The notes: generated by a model from the letters alone, not told the origin. Counted from the stretch's first letter, positions 1 to 10,707 are shown. The stretch: 64,000 bases of DNA from Mycobacterium sp. NBC_00419 (GCF_036023875.1 NZ_CP107931.1:1178001-1242000), one strand, 5' to 3'. Numbers and translations are program-made.

Positions 1-616
1 GTTGGGGCAGTTCGATGAGCTTCTTCGCGCACGCGATCGCCTCGGGCAGCGGCTCGGCCACAACATGATTCGCCAGGCCAAGCTCGACGGCGCGCTGCGC
101 CTTGATGCGCACACCGGTCAACGCGAACTCCTTGGCCTGCAGCAGGCTGATCTGCGAGCCCCACACCAGCGGGCCCCCGTCGGCAGCGACCAAGCCGATC
201 TGCACGTGCGGGTCGGCGAAGAACGCCGTCTCGGCGATATAGACGACGTCGGACAGCGCGGCCAGGCTGCAACCCAACCCGACGGCCGGTCCGTTGACGG
301 CCGCGATCACCGGGACCCGGCAGCGGAGCATGCCGATCACCAGGTCCCGGCCGTGCTTGATCGTCTTCTGCCGCAACGCTTCATCCTTGCGGAGCTCGTC
401 GAGGTAGTTGAAATCGCCGCCCGCCGAGAACGCCCGCCCGGCACCGGTGATGACGGCGGCGCGCACGGAGGCATCCTCGTTGAGCGCCTCCCAGACCTTG
501 GCCAGCCCCACATGCAGTGGATCGTTGACGGCGTTGAGCTCCTCGGGCCGGTTCAGCGTGATGATGCGCAGCGGGCCGTCGGCCGTGACCTCGATTTCGT
601 CGGGCATGTCGTACAT
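1..616 (-). CDS. Enoyl-CoA hydratase/isomerase family protein (3' end outside window)
   Basis: Crotonase-fold protein, expected to hydrate or isomerise an enoyl-CoA in the cytoplasm. About 205 N-terminal residues are visible and the C-terminus lies beyond base 1. The ATG at 614-616 follows the dehydrogenase stop by 3 bases; a second ATG lies three codons in. Family features seen: LNRPEELNAV near the N-terminus, the CoA-binding loop FSAGGDFNYL, and the oxyanion-hole segment AAVNGPAVGLGCSLA. It is the last visible gene of the run ligase - dehydrogenase - dehydrogenase - hydratase, the order of a beta-oxidation-like route. The acidic active-site pair usual in true hydratases is not obvious (AADGGPLVW follows IGLV), so isomerase or another crotonase activity is possible. 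Confidence 0.88.
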   Translation of the reverse strand, partial: MYDMPDEIEVTADGPLRIITLNRPEELNAVNDPLHVGLAKVWEALNEDASVRAAVITGAGRAFSAGGDFNYLDELRKDEALRQKTIKHGRDLVIGMLRCRVPVIAAVNGPAVGLGCSLAALSDVVYIAETAFFADPHVQIGLVAADGGPLVWGSQISLLQAKEFALTGVRIKAQRAVELGLANHVVAEPLPEAIACAKKLIELPQ

Positions 617-619
617 GAG

Positions 620-1708
620 CTAGTTCCCCAATCCCAGGATGCGTCCGGCAATGATGTTCTTCTGAATCTGCGATGTGCCGCCCATGACGCTCTGCGCGCG
701 GCTGTAGAGGTAGGCCCCGAGCAACTCCTCGTCGCCGGTGCCGACGGTGGCCAGTGCGGCATGACCGACGGCCTGCTCCGTCCAGGTCATCAGCAGCTTG
801 TCCAGTGAGCCGTCCGGGCCGTGCGTGAGCCCGTCGAGCTGCTCGGAGAGGCGCCTGCGCACGTGCAGCCGCAGCATCTCGGTCTGCACCCATGCCCAGG
901 ACAGTTCGTCAGGCACGTCACCCTCGACGCGGGTGGCCAACTGCCGCACAAGTTTTCCGTAACGTGCGGAGAAGCCCAGGGTCGAGGGCTCGCGCTCGTG
1001 GCTGACCACCGTCATCGCCAGCTTCCAGCCGCTGCCGGGTTCGCCCACCATCTGCGAGGCCGGCACCCGGGCACCGTCGAACTCGACCTGACCGAACTCC
1101 TTGGTCACACCGCTGATCATCTTCAGCGGCCGCTGGACGATGCCCGGCTGATGCATCGAGACGATGAACGCCGAGATGCCCTTGTGCTTGGCCACATTCT
1201 TGTCGGTCCGGGCCAGCACCAGACACCAGTCGGCGACATCGGAGTAACTGGTCCAGACCTTGTGGCCGTTGATGACGTAGTCGTCGCCGTCGAGTGTCGC
1301 GGTGGTGGTCAGCGAGGCCAGGTCGGAGCCGGCACCCGGCTCGGAGAACCCCTGGCACCAGCGCTGCGTGCCGTTGATCATCCCGGGCAGGAACCGCTCG
1401 CGCAGTTCCTCGCTGCCGTGCGCGCTCAGTCCCACCACGAGGTAACCGAGGCTGGGCCGGGCAGGCGCCCCGGCTTTGGCGATCTCCTCGTCGACGATGA
1501 CGTCGAACACCGGCGCAAGGTCTTGTCCGCCATACTTGGTGGGCCACGATGTGCCGAAGAAGCCGGCCGCGTAGAGAGCCTGATGCCACTCCCCCGCTTT
1601 GGCCCAGTAGGCGTCACCCGAGGTCGGAAACTTGCCCTTCTGTTCGGTCAGCCAGCCGCGCAACCGGTCCCGGAAGGCCGCCTCGTCCGGCGAGTCACGA
1701 AAGTCCAA
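620..1708 (-). CDS. Acyl-CoA dehydrogenase, larger subunit of a probable heteromeric pair
   Basis: A 362-residue flavoprotein dehydrogenase of the FadE family, predicted to introduce an alpha-beta double bond into an acyl-CoA. It has all three domains: N-terminal helices, a central beta domain with WCQGFSEPGAGSDLAS and VWTSYSDVADWC, and a C-terminal helical domain ending GTSQIQKNIIAGRIL. The usual R-Q-(F/Y)-G flavin-contact motif is missing here but present in the next gene upstream, which overlaps it by 14 bases. That split matches the alpha2-beta2 FadE complexes known from mycobacterial steroid side-chain degradation, where one flavin site is built from two proteins. Substrate is unknown; the neighbours indicate an acid activated by the adjacent AMP ligase. 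Confidence 0.9.
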   Translation of the reverse strand: MDFRDSPDEAAFRDRLRGWLTEQKGKFPTSGDAYWAKAGEWHQALYAAGFFGTSWPTKYGGQDLAPVFDVIVDEEIAKAGAPARPSLGYLVVGLSAHGSEELRERFLPGMINGTQRWCQGFSEPGAGSDLASLTTTATLDGDDYVINGHKVWTSYSDVADWCLVLARTDKNVAKHKGISAFIVSMHQPGIVQRPLKMISGVTKEFGQVEFDGARVPASQMVGEPGSGWKLAMTVVSHEREPSTLGFSARYGKLVRQLATRVEGDVPDELSWAWVQTEMLRLHVRRRLSEQLDGLTHGPDGSLDKLLMTWTEQAVGHAALATVGTGDEELLGAYLYSRAQSVMGGTSQIQKNIIAGRILGLGN

Positions 1709-2510
1709 TGGTCAGCTCCTTCAGCTTGACTGGCCACGTCTCGGTGGCGACCAGCACCCGGCGCAGGTATACGTGCGCCAGGCATTCCCAGGTATTGCCG
1801 ATACCGCCATGGACCTGGATCGACGTCTCGCACACCGTCAACGCGGCCCGGGCACAATAGATTTTGGCCACCCGGCCTGCTTCGACCGCATGGGCGGCCG
1901 GTAACTCATCGACCGCCCAGGCCGCATGCCGCAGCACGCTGACCGAGCCCTCGATGAGCGCCAGGCCCTCGGCGAGCAGGTGTGCCACCGCCTGATAGGA
2001 GCCGATCGCCGCGCCGTACTGCTCGCGAACCTTGGCGTACTCGGTGGCCACGGTGAGCGCACCCCGCGAGGCGCCCACCAACTCCGCCGACGTCACCGCC
2101 AGCGCCAGCGCGTACCAGCGGTCGGCATCCTCATCACCGAGTTCGGCGAGCTCGGGCGGCAATTCGATTACCCCGGAGAGACTTCCGGTCAGATCGACGC
2201 TGTGACCCTGCGTCTCGGCCTGCCGCGGCACACGGCCGAGCACCCGGTGCAGGTCGTCGGCCAGGACCGGCCCGAGATACGGGACGTCGACCAGACCGCG
2301 GGCGAACTCCTCGGCCACGATCGCCACCTCGACGCCGGAAGCCCCGTCGCTGCGCAGCGAACGCCAGCCGGTGGACTCGACGGTCTTGTCCAGCCGCGCC
2401 CGCCGGATCTCGTCGTCGAGGTCGGCGACCGAGCCGGGACCGAGGTCGTCGGCCAGCTTGGCCGCGGCGTCACGCAGCTGCTGCTGCTCATCGGTGAGAC
2501 GAACGTCCAT
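1695..2510 (-). CDS. Short acyl-CoA dehydrogenase subunit (partner of the 620-1708 product)
   Basis: At 271 residues this is about 100 shorter than a normal acyl-CoA dehydrogenase. The N-terminal helical domain (about 1-100) is joined almost directly to the C-terminal helical domain (about 130-271), so most of the central beta domain is absent. The flavin/subunit contact motif REQYGAAIGSYQAVAHLLAEG-like segment and QVHGGIGNTWE near the C-terminus are present. It overlaps its neighbours on both sides (14 and 23 bases), indicating translational coupling. The complementary losses in this protein and the next one argue for an obligate heteromer, by analogy with FadE26-27 type enzymes. It is not a broken gene: the frame is open and the ends are intact. 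Confidence 0.85.
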   Translation of the reverse strand: MDVRLTDEQQQLRDAAAKLADDLGPGSVADLDDEIRRARLDKTVESTGWRSLRSDGASGVEVAIVAEEFARGLVDVPYLGPVLADDLHRVLGRVPRQAETQGHSVDLTGSLSGVIELPPELAELGDEDADRWYALALAVTSAELVGASRGALTVATEYAKVREQYGAAIGSYQAVAHLLAEGLALIEGSVSVLRHAAWAVDELPAAHAVEAGRVAKIYCARAALTVCETSIQVHGGIGNTWECLAHVYLRRVLVATETWPVKLKELTIGLS

Positions 2511-3855
2511 ACTGCTCCTTCAGAATTCGCCGCAGCGCCTTACCTGAGGGCAGGCGCGGGATTTCGGGCACAAACACGATGTCGCGGGGGCGCTTGTAGG
2601 AGGCCAGCCGTTCGGCGACCAGGGCCGTCAGCTCCTCGGCGGTCACCGGTTGCGCGGTGGCTACGGCGGCGATCACCGCCTCGCCGTCGAGTCCGTCGGC
2701 GACGCCGAACACCGCGCAGTCCCGGACCGCGGGATGGCCGTGCAGCACCGCCTCGACCTCGGCGGGCGCGACCTGGAAGCCGCGTACCTTGACCATCTCC
2801 TTGAGCCGGTCGGTGATCCGCAGCCAACCGTTGTCGAGGTGGCCGATATCGCCGGTGCGGTACCAGCCGTCGCGCAGCACTGCGGCTGTCTCGCTGTCCG
2901 GAAGATAGCCCGCCATAGCCGATTCCGAGCGGACCTCGATTTCACCGGAGTCCGCGATGCGGACGTCGACGCCAGGGACGGGCTGCCCGACGGTGTCCAG
3001 CCGCGCCCGGCCGAGTGGGCAGCAGGCGATCACCGGGACCTCACTGGTGCCGTATGCCGAGATCCAGCCGACGCCGGTCCTGGCGGTCACCTCGTCAGCG
3101 ACGCTGCGGGTGACCGGGGTGGCGCACCACATGATGTAGCGCAGCGAGGACAGGTCGTAGCTCTGCAGGTCCGGGCGCGAGGCGATCGCCAGCGCGATGG
3201 GGGCCACCGCCATCTCGATGGTGATCCGGTCCTCGGCGATATGCCGCAACACCGTCTCGACGTCGAACCGTCGATGTAGACGCATCCAGGCCCCGGCGTC
3301 GAGGACGGTCAGGATGTTGAGCAGGCCGAGGATGTGCGACGGCGGGGTGACGATCTGCATGCGGTCGCCCGCCGTCATCCCCAGGGCGGTGCGCCAGTGT
3401 CCGACAGCGGCGGACAGCGAGCGGTGGGTGTGGCGGACCGCCTTGGGCATGCCGGTGGTGCCCGAGCTGAAGACCAGCACCGCGTCGGAGTCGGGATCGG
3501 GCGTCGCAGGCTGCGCCCGGGCCGCGATGACCGGGTCGTCAAGGTGCACCATCGGCATCAGATCAGCGAGTACCGGGTTGTCACCCACTGCGTGGCCGGC
3601 TGCGGTCACCGCCAGCGCATGGCCGACCTCGGCGGCCTTCCAGGCCGGGCTGATCAACACCGCGGCAGCTCCCAGCCGCCAGATCGCCGCAACGGCGACG
3701 ACGAACTCCGGGCGATTCGACGACATCACCGCGACCCGGTCGCCGGCTCGGACACCTCGGCGGGCCAGAGTCCCGGCCAGACCGGCAGATTCGGCGTCGA
3801 GCTGGGACCGTGTGTACGTGCGGTCCTCGAACGCCAGTACCGTCGCGTCGGTCAT
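2488..3855 (-). CDS. AMP-forming acyl-CoA synthetase
   Basis: Activates a carboxylic acid to acyl-AMP and then acyl-CoA, feeding the downstream dehydrogenases. About 455 residues, short for the ANL family (usually 500-550). ATP-binding loop FSSGTTGMPKAVRHTHRS lies near residue 130. Motifs YRTGDIGHLDNGWLRITDR and VKVRGFQVAPAEVEAVL mark the hinge to the C-terminal domain, and LPSGKALRRIL carries the catalytic lysine. The start is set at ATG 3853-3855; a GTG 11 codons upstream (3886-3888) is also in frame but its only purine-rich stretch is too close. It is probably first in a leftward operon and shares a 132-base divergent promoter region with the ferredoxin gene. Confidence 0.88.
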   Translation of the reverse strand: MTDATVLAFEDRTYTRSQLDAESAGLAGTLARRGVRAGDRVAVMSSNRPEFVVAVAAIWRLGAAAVLISPAWKAAEVGHALAVTAAGHAVGDNPVLADLMPMVHLDDPVIAARAQPATPDPDSDAVLVFSSGTTGMPKAVRHTHRSLSAAVGHWRTALGMTAGDRMQIVTPPSHILGLLNILTVLDAGAWMRLHRRFDVETVLRHIAEDRITIEMAVAPIALAIASRPDLQSYDLSSLRYIMWCATPVTRSVADEVTARTGVGWISAYGTSEVPVIACCPLGRARLDTVGQPVPGVDVRIADSGEIEVRSESAMAGYLPDSETAAVLRDGWYRTGDIGHLDNGWLRITDRLKEMVKVRGFQVAPAEVEAVLHGHPAVRDCAVFGVADGLDGEAVIAAVATAQPVTAEELTALVAERLASYKRPRDIVFVPEIPRLPSGKALRRILKEQYGRSSHR

Positions 3856-3929
3856 GGTGCGGTCCACTCGCACATGGTTCGGTGCCACTCCATCGAGATA
3901 TCGGAAACGAGAACATGCTATCGCCAGTA

Positions 3930-3944
3930 GAGAACTGTATTCTC
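3930..3944. promoter_or_regulatory. Inverted repeat GAGAA-N5-TTCTC, candidate operator
   Basis: Perfect 5+5 arms (GAGAA at 3930-3934, TTCTC at 3940-3944) in the divergent promoter region between the AMP ligase and the ferredoxin. A further GAGAAC direct copy lies 20 bases left at about 3909-3914. The same spacing and arms recur at 10691-10705. Probably a TetR-type repressor site; no such regulator is encoded in the window. Confidence 0.55.
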
Positions 3945-3987
3945 GTCTGGGTAGAATGACAATGCGCCACGGGAGGAGATCAGGTAG

Positions 3988-4317
3988 ATGACGTCGGACA
4001 GCGGAACCCGGAGCGCGGTGTCTGATCCCTCTGACAGCACCCTCGGCACTACGGCGACGATCAGGCTCAACGGCGCCACCGTGACACTGCCGGTGACCGC
4101 GGGCGAGACGCTGCTGGAATGCGCCCGCCGCGGCGGCCTCGCGCCGCCGTACAGCTGCGAAGCGGGCAACTGCGGAACCTGCATCGCAACGGTGACCGAA
4201 GGCCGGGTGACGATGCGGGTCAACGACGTGCTCGACGACAGCGAAGTGGCCGACGGGCTGGTGCTGACCTGCCAGGGCGTCCCCGAGACGTCGGTGGTCA
4301 TCGACTACGACGATTGA
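3988..4317 (+). CDS. Plant-type [2Fe-2S] ferredoxin
   Basis: A 109-residue electron carrier. Cysteines 57, 62, 65 and 95 give the C-x4-C-x2-C-x29-C ligand pattern of plant-type [2Fe-2S] ferredoxins, within SCEAGNCGTC and LTCQG. A strong ribosome site (GGAGGAG, 3972-3978) supports the ATG. The first 20 residues are hydrophilic and lie outside the fold. It is alone on the + strand between two leftward operons and its 3' end overlaps the CoA-transferase by 13 bases, convergently. No oxygenase, P450 or Rieske protein is encoded next to it, so its redox partner is unclear; it may serve an enzyme of this acyl-CoA cluster or one further left. Confidence 0.9.
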   Translation: MTSDSGTRSAVSDPSDSTLGTTATIRLNGATVTLPVTAGETLLECARRGGLAPPYSCEAGNCGTCIATVTEGRVTMRVNDVLDDSEVADGLVLTCQGVPETSVVIDYDD

Positions 4318-5387
4318 TCGGCGCTGAACTCGTCGAGTGCCGGCGGCGGGCGGTAGGCGGGTCGATACCCGGACACCTTGACCGGGCTGGCGACCAGCCG
4401 GTAGTCACCCGCGGAGACGACGGCCTCCGGGGTGGCGTCGAGCGCCTCCGGCAACGAGCGGACCGCCGCCGCAGGGATACCGAGCGGCCGAAGCCGCGCC
4501 TCCCATCCCGCCGCGCTGTCGCCGGCCAGTGCGCTGGTGACGATGTCCAAGACCTCGTCGCGCCGGGCCGATCGCTGCGCCATCGTCGGGAATCCCTCGA
4601 TACCCGCCTCGGCGGCGAACGACTTCCAGAACCCGTCATGGGTGATGAACAACGCCAGATAGCCCTCGGCGGTCGGAAACAGTTGGGCGGGAACATAGAA
4701 CGAGTGCGCCCCGAACGGATGGCGGCGCGGGTGGACGCCGTCGTTGAGGTAGGCCGCCGCCTTGTAGTTCAGCTGGGAGAGCATCACGTCGCGCAGCGAC
4801 ACCTCGACCTGACCGCCCCGGCCGGAGACGATCATGGCGAGCAAGCCCAGCGCGGCGGTCAGCGCGGTGGAGTTGTCGACCGACGAGTAGCCCGGCAGCA
4901 CGGGTGGGCCGTCGGGATCGCCGGTCATCGCCGCCACCCCGGTCGCGGCCTGGATGACGTAGTCGAAGGCCGGGTAGTCGCCGCCATCGAGCCCGAATCC
5001 GGTGATCGCCACGCAGACGATGCGTTCGTTGTGCCGGCGCAGCGCCTCGTAGGTGAGGCCGAGCTTCGTGATCACCGAAGGCTTCATGTTGGCCAGCAGG
5101 GCATGCGAATCCGCGACGAGCTCACCCAGACGTCGTTGTCCGGCTTCGGAACTGAGGTCCAGACAGATGCTGCGCTTGTTGCGGTTGAGGCTGGCGAAAT
5201 AACTGTCCCCCACCTGGCGGGAGATCTCACCGCCGGGCGCCTCGACCTTGATGATCTCGGCGCCGAGATCGGCGAGCATCATGGTGGCGTACGGTCCGGC
5301 CAGCATGCTGCCGACCTCGACGATGCGGATGCCCTCCAATGGTGCGGCGGGCAGGAGCGAAGCGACCCGGGGATTGGGCGGAGTCAT
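4305..5387 (-). CDS. CaiB/BaiF family (class III) CoA-transferase
   Basis: A 360-residue enzyme predicted to move CoA between acyl groups. Class III signs: LEGIRIVEVGSMLAGPYA at the N-terminus, LGAEIIKVEAPGG, NRNKRSICLDL, and an aspartate near residue 171 in YSSVDNSTAL at the position of the catalytic Asp of formyl-CoA transferase. The ATG overlaps the stop of the upstream oxidoreductase (ATGA). It is the last gene of the mutase operon, so it may load or unload the mutase substrate. Residues 6-14 (PRVASLLPA) are encoded by a short repeat also found inside dinG, so the true N-terminus may have been extended by that element. Confidence 0.88.
   Translation of the reverse strand: MTPPNPRVASLLPAAPLEGIRIVEVGSMLAGPYATMMLADLGAEIIKVEAPGGEISRQVGDSYFASLNRNKRSICLDLSSEAGQRRLGELVADSHALLANMKPSVITKLGLTYEALRRHNERIVCVAITGFGLDGGDYPAFDYVIQAATGVAAMTGDPDGPPVLPGYSSVDNSTALTAALGLLAMIVSGRGGQVEVSLRDVMLSQLNYKAAAYLNDGVHPRRHPFGAHSFYVPAQLFPTAEGYLALFITHDGFWKSFAAEAGIEGFPTMAQRSARRDEVLDIVTSALAGDSAAGWEARLRPLGIPAAAVRSLPEALDATPEAVVSAGDYRLVASPVKVSGYRPAYRPPPALDEFSADQSS
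5347..5378. repeat. 32-bp dispersed repeat, copy 1 (inside CoA-transferase 5' end)
   Basis: Matches 46401-46432 at 29 of 32 bases. The shared core is AGGAGCG(A/G)AGCGACCCGGGG. Here it encodes the N-terminal residues of the CoA-transferase on the minus strand. Confidence 0.6.
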
Positions 5388-6336
5388 CGGATCTCGGCGG
5401 CCAGCTGCGAAATCACCTCACGGGTGCGGTATTTCGAGGCAATCAGCTCGTCACGGGTCTCGCCGATCGGCAACAGCCGCACCGACAGGTCCGTCACACC
5501 GGCGTCGGCGAAGGACCGAAACCGCGCCAGGATGGCATCCTCGTCACCGGCCGCGGTCAGGTCGCCGACGTCGCGTGCCTCGCCGCGATCGAGCAGCTTC
5601 TGATAGTTCGGTGACGTCTCGGCCTCGGCCAGGATGCGGTTGGCCCGCGCCTTGGCAGCGTCGATCTCCGAGTTGGCGCACAGGCACACCGGGATACCGG
5701 CGACGATGCGCGGAGCCTTGCGCCCGGCGTTCTCGGCGGCCTTGTTGATCCGCGGGGCGATGTGGTCGCCGATCGCCCGCTCGTCGGCCATCCACAGCAC
5801 CGTGCCGTCGGTCAGTTCGCCGGCGATCCGCAGCATCACCGGGCCCAATGCGGCCACCAGCACGGGCATCGGCGAATCCGCTCCCAGCACAGTCGGATTG
5901 TGCACGTTGAAGGTGTCGTTCTCGACGTCGACGTCACCGGGGCCGGCCAGCGCGGTGTTGAGCACCTCGAGGTAGTCGCGGGTGTAGGCGGCGGGCTTCT
6001 CGTAGGGGATGCCCAGCATGTCGTTGACGATCCAGTGGTGCGAGGGCCCTACACCCAGTGCCAGCCGACCGCCGGCACCGGCATGCACCGACAGCGCCTG
6101 ACGAGCCAGCGCGACCGGGTGCTGGGCCTGCAGTGGCACGACGGCGGTGCCCAGTTCGATCCGGCTGGTCCGGTTGCCCATCAGCGACACCATGGTCAGC
6201 GCGTCGAAGTCGTTGGGCACCTGCGGCATCCAGGCCGTATCGAAGCCGGCGGCCTCGGCCCACTCGATGTCCTCGATGAACTTCTTGACCTTGCGGGCCA
6301 TGTCGCCGCGCTCGGCGCCGATCATCACACCGAGTC

Positions 6337-6340
<4 letters not shown>
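5384..6340 (-). CDS. LLM class F420-dependent oxidoreductase
   Basis: A 318-residue luciferase-like (TIM-barrel) oxidoreductase. The opening MRLGVMIG, the segment WAEAAGFDTAWMPQ, the stretch SRIELGTAVVPLQAQHP and RLALGVGPSHHWIV are typical of the mycobacterial F420-dependent group, so the cofactor is probably F420 rather than FMN; that is family inference. It overlaps the B12-subunit gene upstream (ATGA) and the CoA-transferase downstream (ATGA), placing it inside the mutase operon. The role is unknown: it could oxidise or reduce an intermediate before or after the mutase step. Confidence 0.85.
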
Positions 6341-8318
<1,978 letters not shown>

Positions 8319-8423
8319 CGTCTGGATACCGTACTTGCAGTTTAGGAGAATGCCAATACCGTTTTGGGCAAGCCGTGTGCAGGCTCGGCCAAATCCACTG
8401 GTAGAGGCGACGAGAGGAGAGTA
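8319..8423. promoter_or_regulatory. Divergent promoter region, mutase operon / acetoacetyl-CoA synthetase
   Basis: The 105 bases between two divergent starts. It holds a direct repeat ATACCGT at 8326-8332 and 8356-8362, spaced exactly 30 bases (about three helical turns), and one GAGAA half-site at 8346-8350. The rightward ribosome site is GAGGAGAGTA before GTG 8424. No B12 riboswitch-like structure was recognised. Confidence 0.4.
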
Positions 8424-10361
8424 GTGCCGCGCACCGACGGGCCCACGGGCACCGAACCGCAGTGGAAAGAGTTCGCCGCCACCACCGCCGCGCGCCACGG
8501 CGCACCCGCCGGGGACTACCCGGCGCTGTGGCAATGGTCGGTGGATCACCCGGCCCAGTTCTGGCGCGCCGTCTGGGAGCACTTCGACGTTCGCGCGACC
8601 AACGCCCCCCAGCCCGGCGAAGCAGGCGTGCTGGCCGACGCGAGCATGCCCGGCGCCCACTGGTTCCCCGGCGTGACCCTCAACTATGTCGACCAGATCC
8701 TGAGGCACACGCCGTCTCGCACCGGAGCGGCCATCGTCGGCATCGACGAGGACGGCAGCCGCACCACGATCGACTGGGCCGAGTTGGCCGGCCGCGTCGG
8801 CGCCGTGGCGGCCGAACTGCGCCGTCGTGGCGTCGGCCAGGGCGACACCGTCGCCGGATACCTTCCCGATGTGGCCGAGGCGATGATCGCCTTCCTGGCA
8901 ACTGCAGCGATCGGTGCGGTGTGGTCGGCGTGCGGTCAGGACTACGCGCCGCAGGGCGCCGCGTCACGGCTGGCGCAACTGAAGCCCAAGGTGTTGTTCA
9001 GCACTGACGGGTACCGGCTCAACGGCCGCTGGATCGACAAGCGTTCCGACACCGCCGAACTGCTGGACCTGCTCGAGGGCGCGCACCTGGTTCTACTCGA
9101 CAGCGATGCGTATCGCGATCTGGTCGCCGAGCCCGTCGATCCCGAGGTGACACCGGTACCGTTCGACCATCCGCTGTGGGTGCTGTTCAGTTCCGGGACC
9201 ACCGGCCGACCCAAGGGCATCGTCCACGGCCACGGCGGGGTGGTCCTCGAACACCTCAAAGTTGTTGCCCTGCATGCAGACCTGGGTCCCGACGACATCT
9301 TCTTCTGGCACACCGCGTTGAGCTGGATGATGTGGAACTTCCGGATCGCGGGGCTGCTCTGCGGCTCCACCGTCGTCTGCTACAGCGGCCACCCGCTGTA
9401 TCCCGACGCCGACCGGCTGTGGCAGATCCTCGAGGACGAGGCGGTCAGCTACTTCGGGACGAGCCCCGGCCATCTGCTCGCCTGCCGCAAGGCCGGGTTG
9501 CATCCCGGCGCCGCACACGACCTGAGTCGGCTGGTCACCATCGGCAGCACCGGATCACCGCTGCCCGCAGATCTTTTCGACTGGGTGCACGACGAGGTGG
9601 GCGAGCACATCGCGGTGTCGTCGATCAGTGGTGGCACCGACGTGGTCACCGCCTTCGCCGGCGGCACGGCAGGACTGCCGGTGATCGCAGGCGAGCTGAC
9701 CACCCGTTACCTCGGCGTGGGCCTGCACAGCTGGTCGCCCACACGCGAGCAACTGATCGGCGAGGTGGGCGAGATGGTGATCACCACCCCGATGCCGTCC
9801 ATGCCCGTCGGCTTCTGGAACGACGACGACGGATCACGGTATCGGGCCGCATATTTCGACCACCATTGGGCCGACGGCGTCGCACACAACGTATGGCGGC
9901 ACGGCGACTGGGTGACCGTCACCGACCACGGTTCACTGATCATCCACGGCCGCAGCGACGCGACGTTGAACCGGCACGGCATCCGGATGGGCTCGGCCGA
10001 CATCTACGAAGTCGTCGAAGCCCTCGATGCCGTCACCGAAGCCTTCGTCCTCGGCGTCGACGGGCCCGACGGCGCGTACTGGATGCCGCTGTTCGTCACC
10101 CTGGCCGACGGCCGGGAACTCGACGACGAACTCGTCGGCGCCATCCGCTCGACCGTCCGCACCAGGCTCTCGCCGCGCCATGTCCCCGACGACGTCATCG
10201 CCGCGCCCGGTATCCCGCACACCCGCACCGGCAAGAAGCTCGAGGTGCCGGTCACCGCGATCATGGCCGGACACAGCGACGTGTCGCTCGACCCGCGCTC
10301 GGTCGACAACCCCGACCTCATCGAGTGGTACGCCGAGCTCGGCCGCGCCCACACCTGGTGA
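8424..10361 (+). CDS. Acetoacetyl-CoA synthetase
   Basis: AMP-forming ligase of about 645 residues, the size of acetoacetate-CoA ligases. The N-terminal region has the acetyl/acetoacetyl-CoA synthetase cap (LWQWSVDHPAQFWRAVWEHF). The ATP loop is FSSGTTGRPKGIVHGHGG, and ISGGTDVVTAF, RHGIRMGSADIYEVVE and HTRTGKKLEVPV follow, the last with the catalytic lysine. The GTG at 8424 is chosen for its AGGAGA ribosome site. The acid could be acetoacetate or a related 3-oxo acid released by the neighbouring pathway; linking it to that pathway is inference from position. Confidence 0.9.
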   Translation: MPRTDGPTGTEPQWKEFAATTAARHGAPAGDYPALWQWSVDHPAQFWRAVWEHFDVRATNAPQPGEAGVLADASMPGAHWFPGVTLNYVDQILRHTPSRTGAAIVGIDEDGSRTTIDWAELAGRVGAVAAELRRRGVGQGDTVAGYLPDVAEAMIAFLATAAIGAVWSACGQDYAPQGAASRLAQLKPKVLFSTDGYRLNGRWIDKRSDTAELLDLLEGAHLVLLDSDAYRDLVAEPVDPEVTPVPFDHPLWVLFSSGTTGRPKGIVHGHGGVVLEHLKVVALHADLGPDDIFFWHTALSWMMWNFRIAGLLCGSTVVCYSGHPLYPDADRLWQILEDEAVSYFGTSPGHLLACRKAGLHPGAAHDLSRLVTIGSTGSPLPADLFDWVHDEVGEHIAVSSISGGTDVVTAFAGGTAGLPVIAGELTTRYLGVGLHSWSPTREQLIGEVGEMVITTPMPSMPVGFWNDDDGSRYRAAYFDHHWADGVAHNVWRHGDWVTVTDHGSLIIHGRSDATLNRHGIRMGSADIYEVVEALDAVTEAFVLGVDGPDGAYWMPLFVTLADGRELDDELVGAIRSTVRTRLSPRHVPDDVIAAPGIPHTRTGKKLEVPVTAIMAGHSDVSLDPRSVDNPDLIEWYAELGRAHTW

Positions 10362-10365
10362 GCTA

Positions 10366-10659
10366 CTACCGGCCCGGAAAGCCGGCCACGATCACCGCGT
10401 TGGTGTACGCCGAGGCGTGCCGTAGTTCGCGCGCGGCGCGATAGGCGTCGGAGTCGTACCAGGCTTGGGCGTCCTGCACGGAGTCGAACTCCAGGACCAC
10501 GGTCTGGTGACCATGCCAGCTGCCCTCCAGCAGTTGGGGATTGGCGTCGACGGCCAGGACCGTGACGTTGCCCATCGCCGCACCCGCGGCCCGGCCGTAG
10601 GCCTTCATGCCCTCCGGGTCTTTGATCTCCTCGGTCAAGATGACGTAGCCCTTCGGCAT
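10366..10659 (-). CDS. DUF1330 family protein
   Basis: A 97-residue ferredoxin-like-fold protein of the DUF1330 group, with the typical opening KGYVILTEEIKDPEGMKAYG and the later VVLEFDSVQDAQAWYDSDAY. No enzymatic role is established for the family. It ends 4 bases after the synthetase stop, convergently. A perfect 19-bp palindrome lies about 30 bases upstream of its start, so it is probably under the same repressor as the ligase/ferredoxin promoter. Confidence 0.87.
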   Translation of the reverse strand: MPKGYVILTEEIKDPEGMKAYGRAAGAAMGNVTVLAVDANPQLLEGSWHGHQTVVLEFDSVQDAQAWYDSDAYRAARELRHASAYTNAVIVAGFPGR

Positions 10660-10688
10660 GGCACTCCTTCGTCGTCGTCGGGGTCAGC

Positions 10689-10707
10689 GCGAGAATAATA
10701 TTCTCGC
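10689..10707. promoter_or_regulatory. Perfect 19-bp palindrome, candidate operator
   Basis: GCGAGAATAATATTCTCGC is a perfect palindrome about A10698. It contains GAGAA-N5-TTCTC at 10691-10705, the same architecture as 3930-3944. It lies between the DUF1330 gene and the divergent small gene at 10894. Confidence 0.65.

Noticed and set aside
4119..5603. A 494-codon + strand open frame over the CoA-transferase
   Set aside because: GC-rich shadow of a well-supported gene on the other strand; no recognisable domain.
8346..8350. GAGAA half-site in the mutase/synthetase promoter
   Set aside because: No TTCTC partner at the required distance; likely chance.
8319..8423. B12 riboswitch upstream of the mutase operon
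   Set aside because: The gap is too short and no B12-box-like sequence was seen.
8319..8708. 130-codon upstream extension of the mutase large subunit
   Set aside because: It would overlap the N-terminus and promoter of the divergent acetoacetyl-CoA synthetase and has no family similarity.
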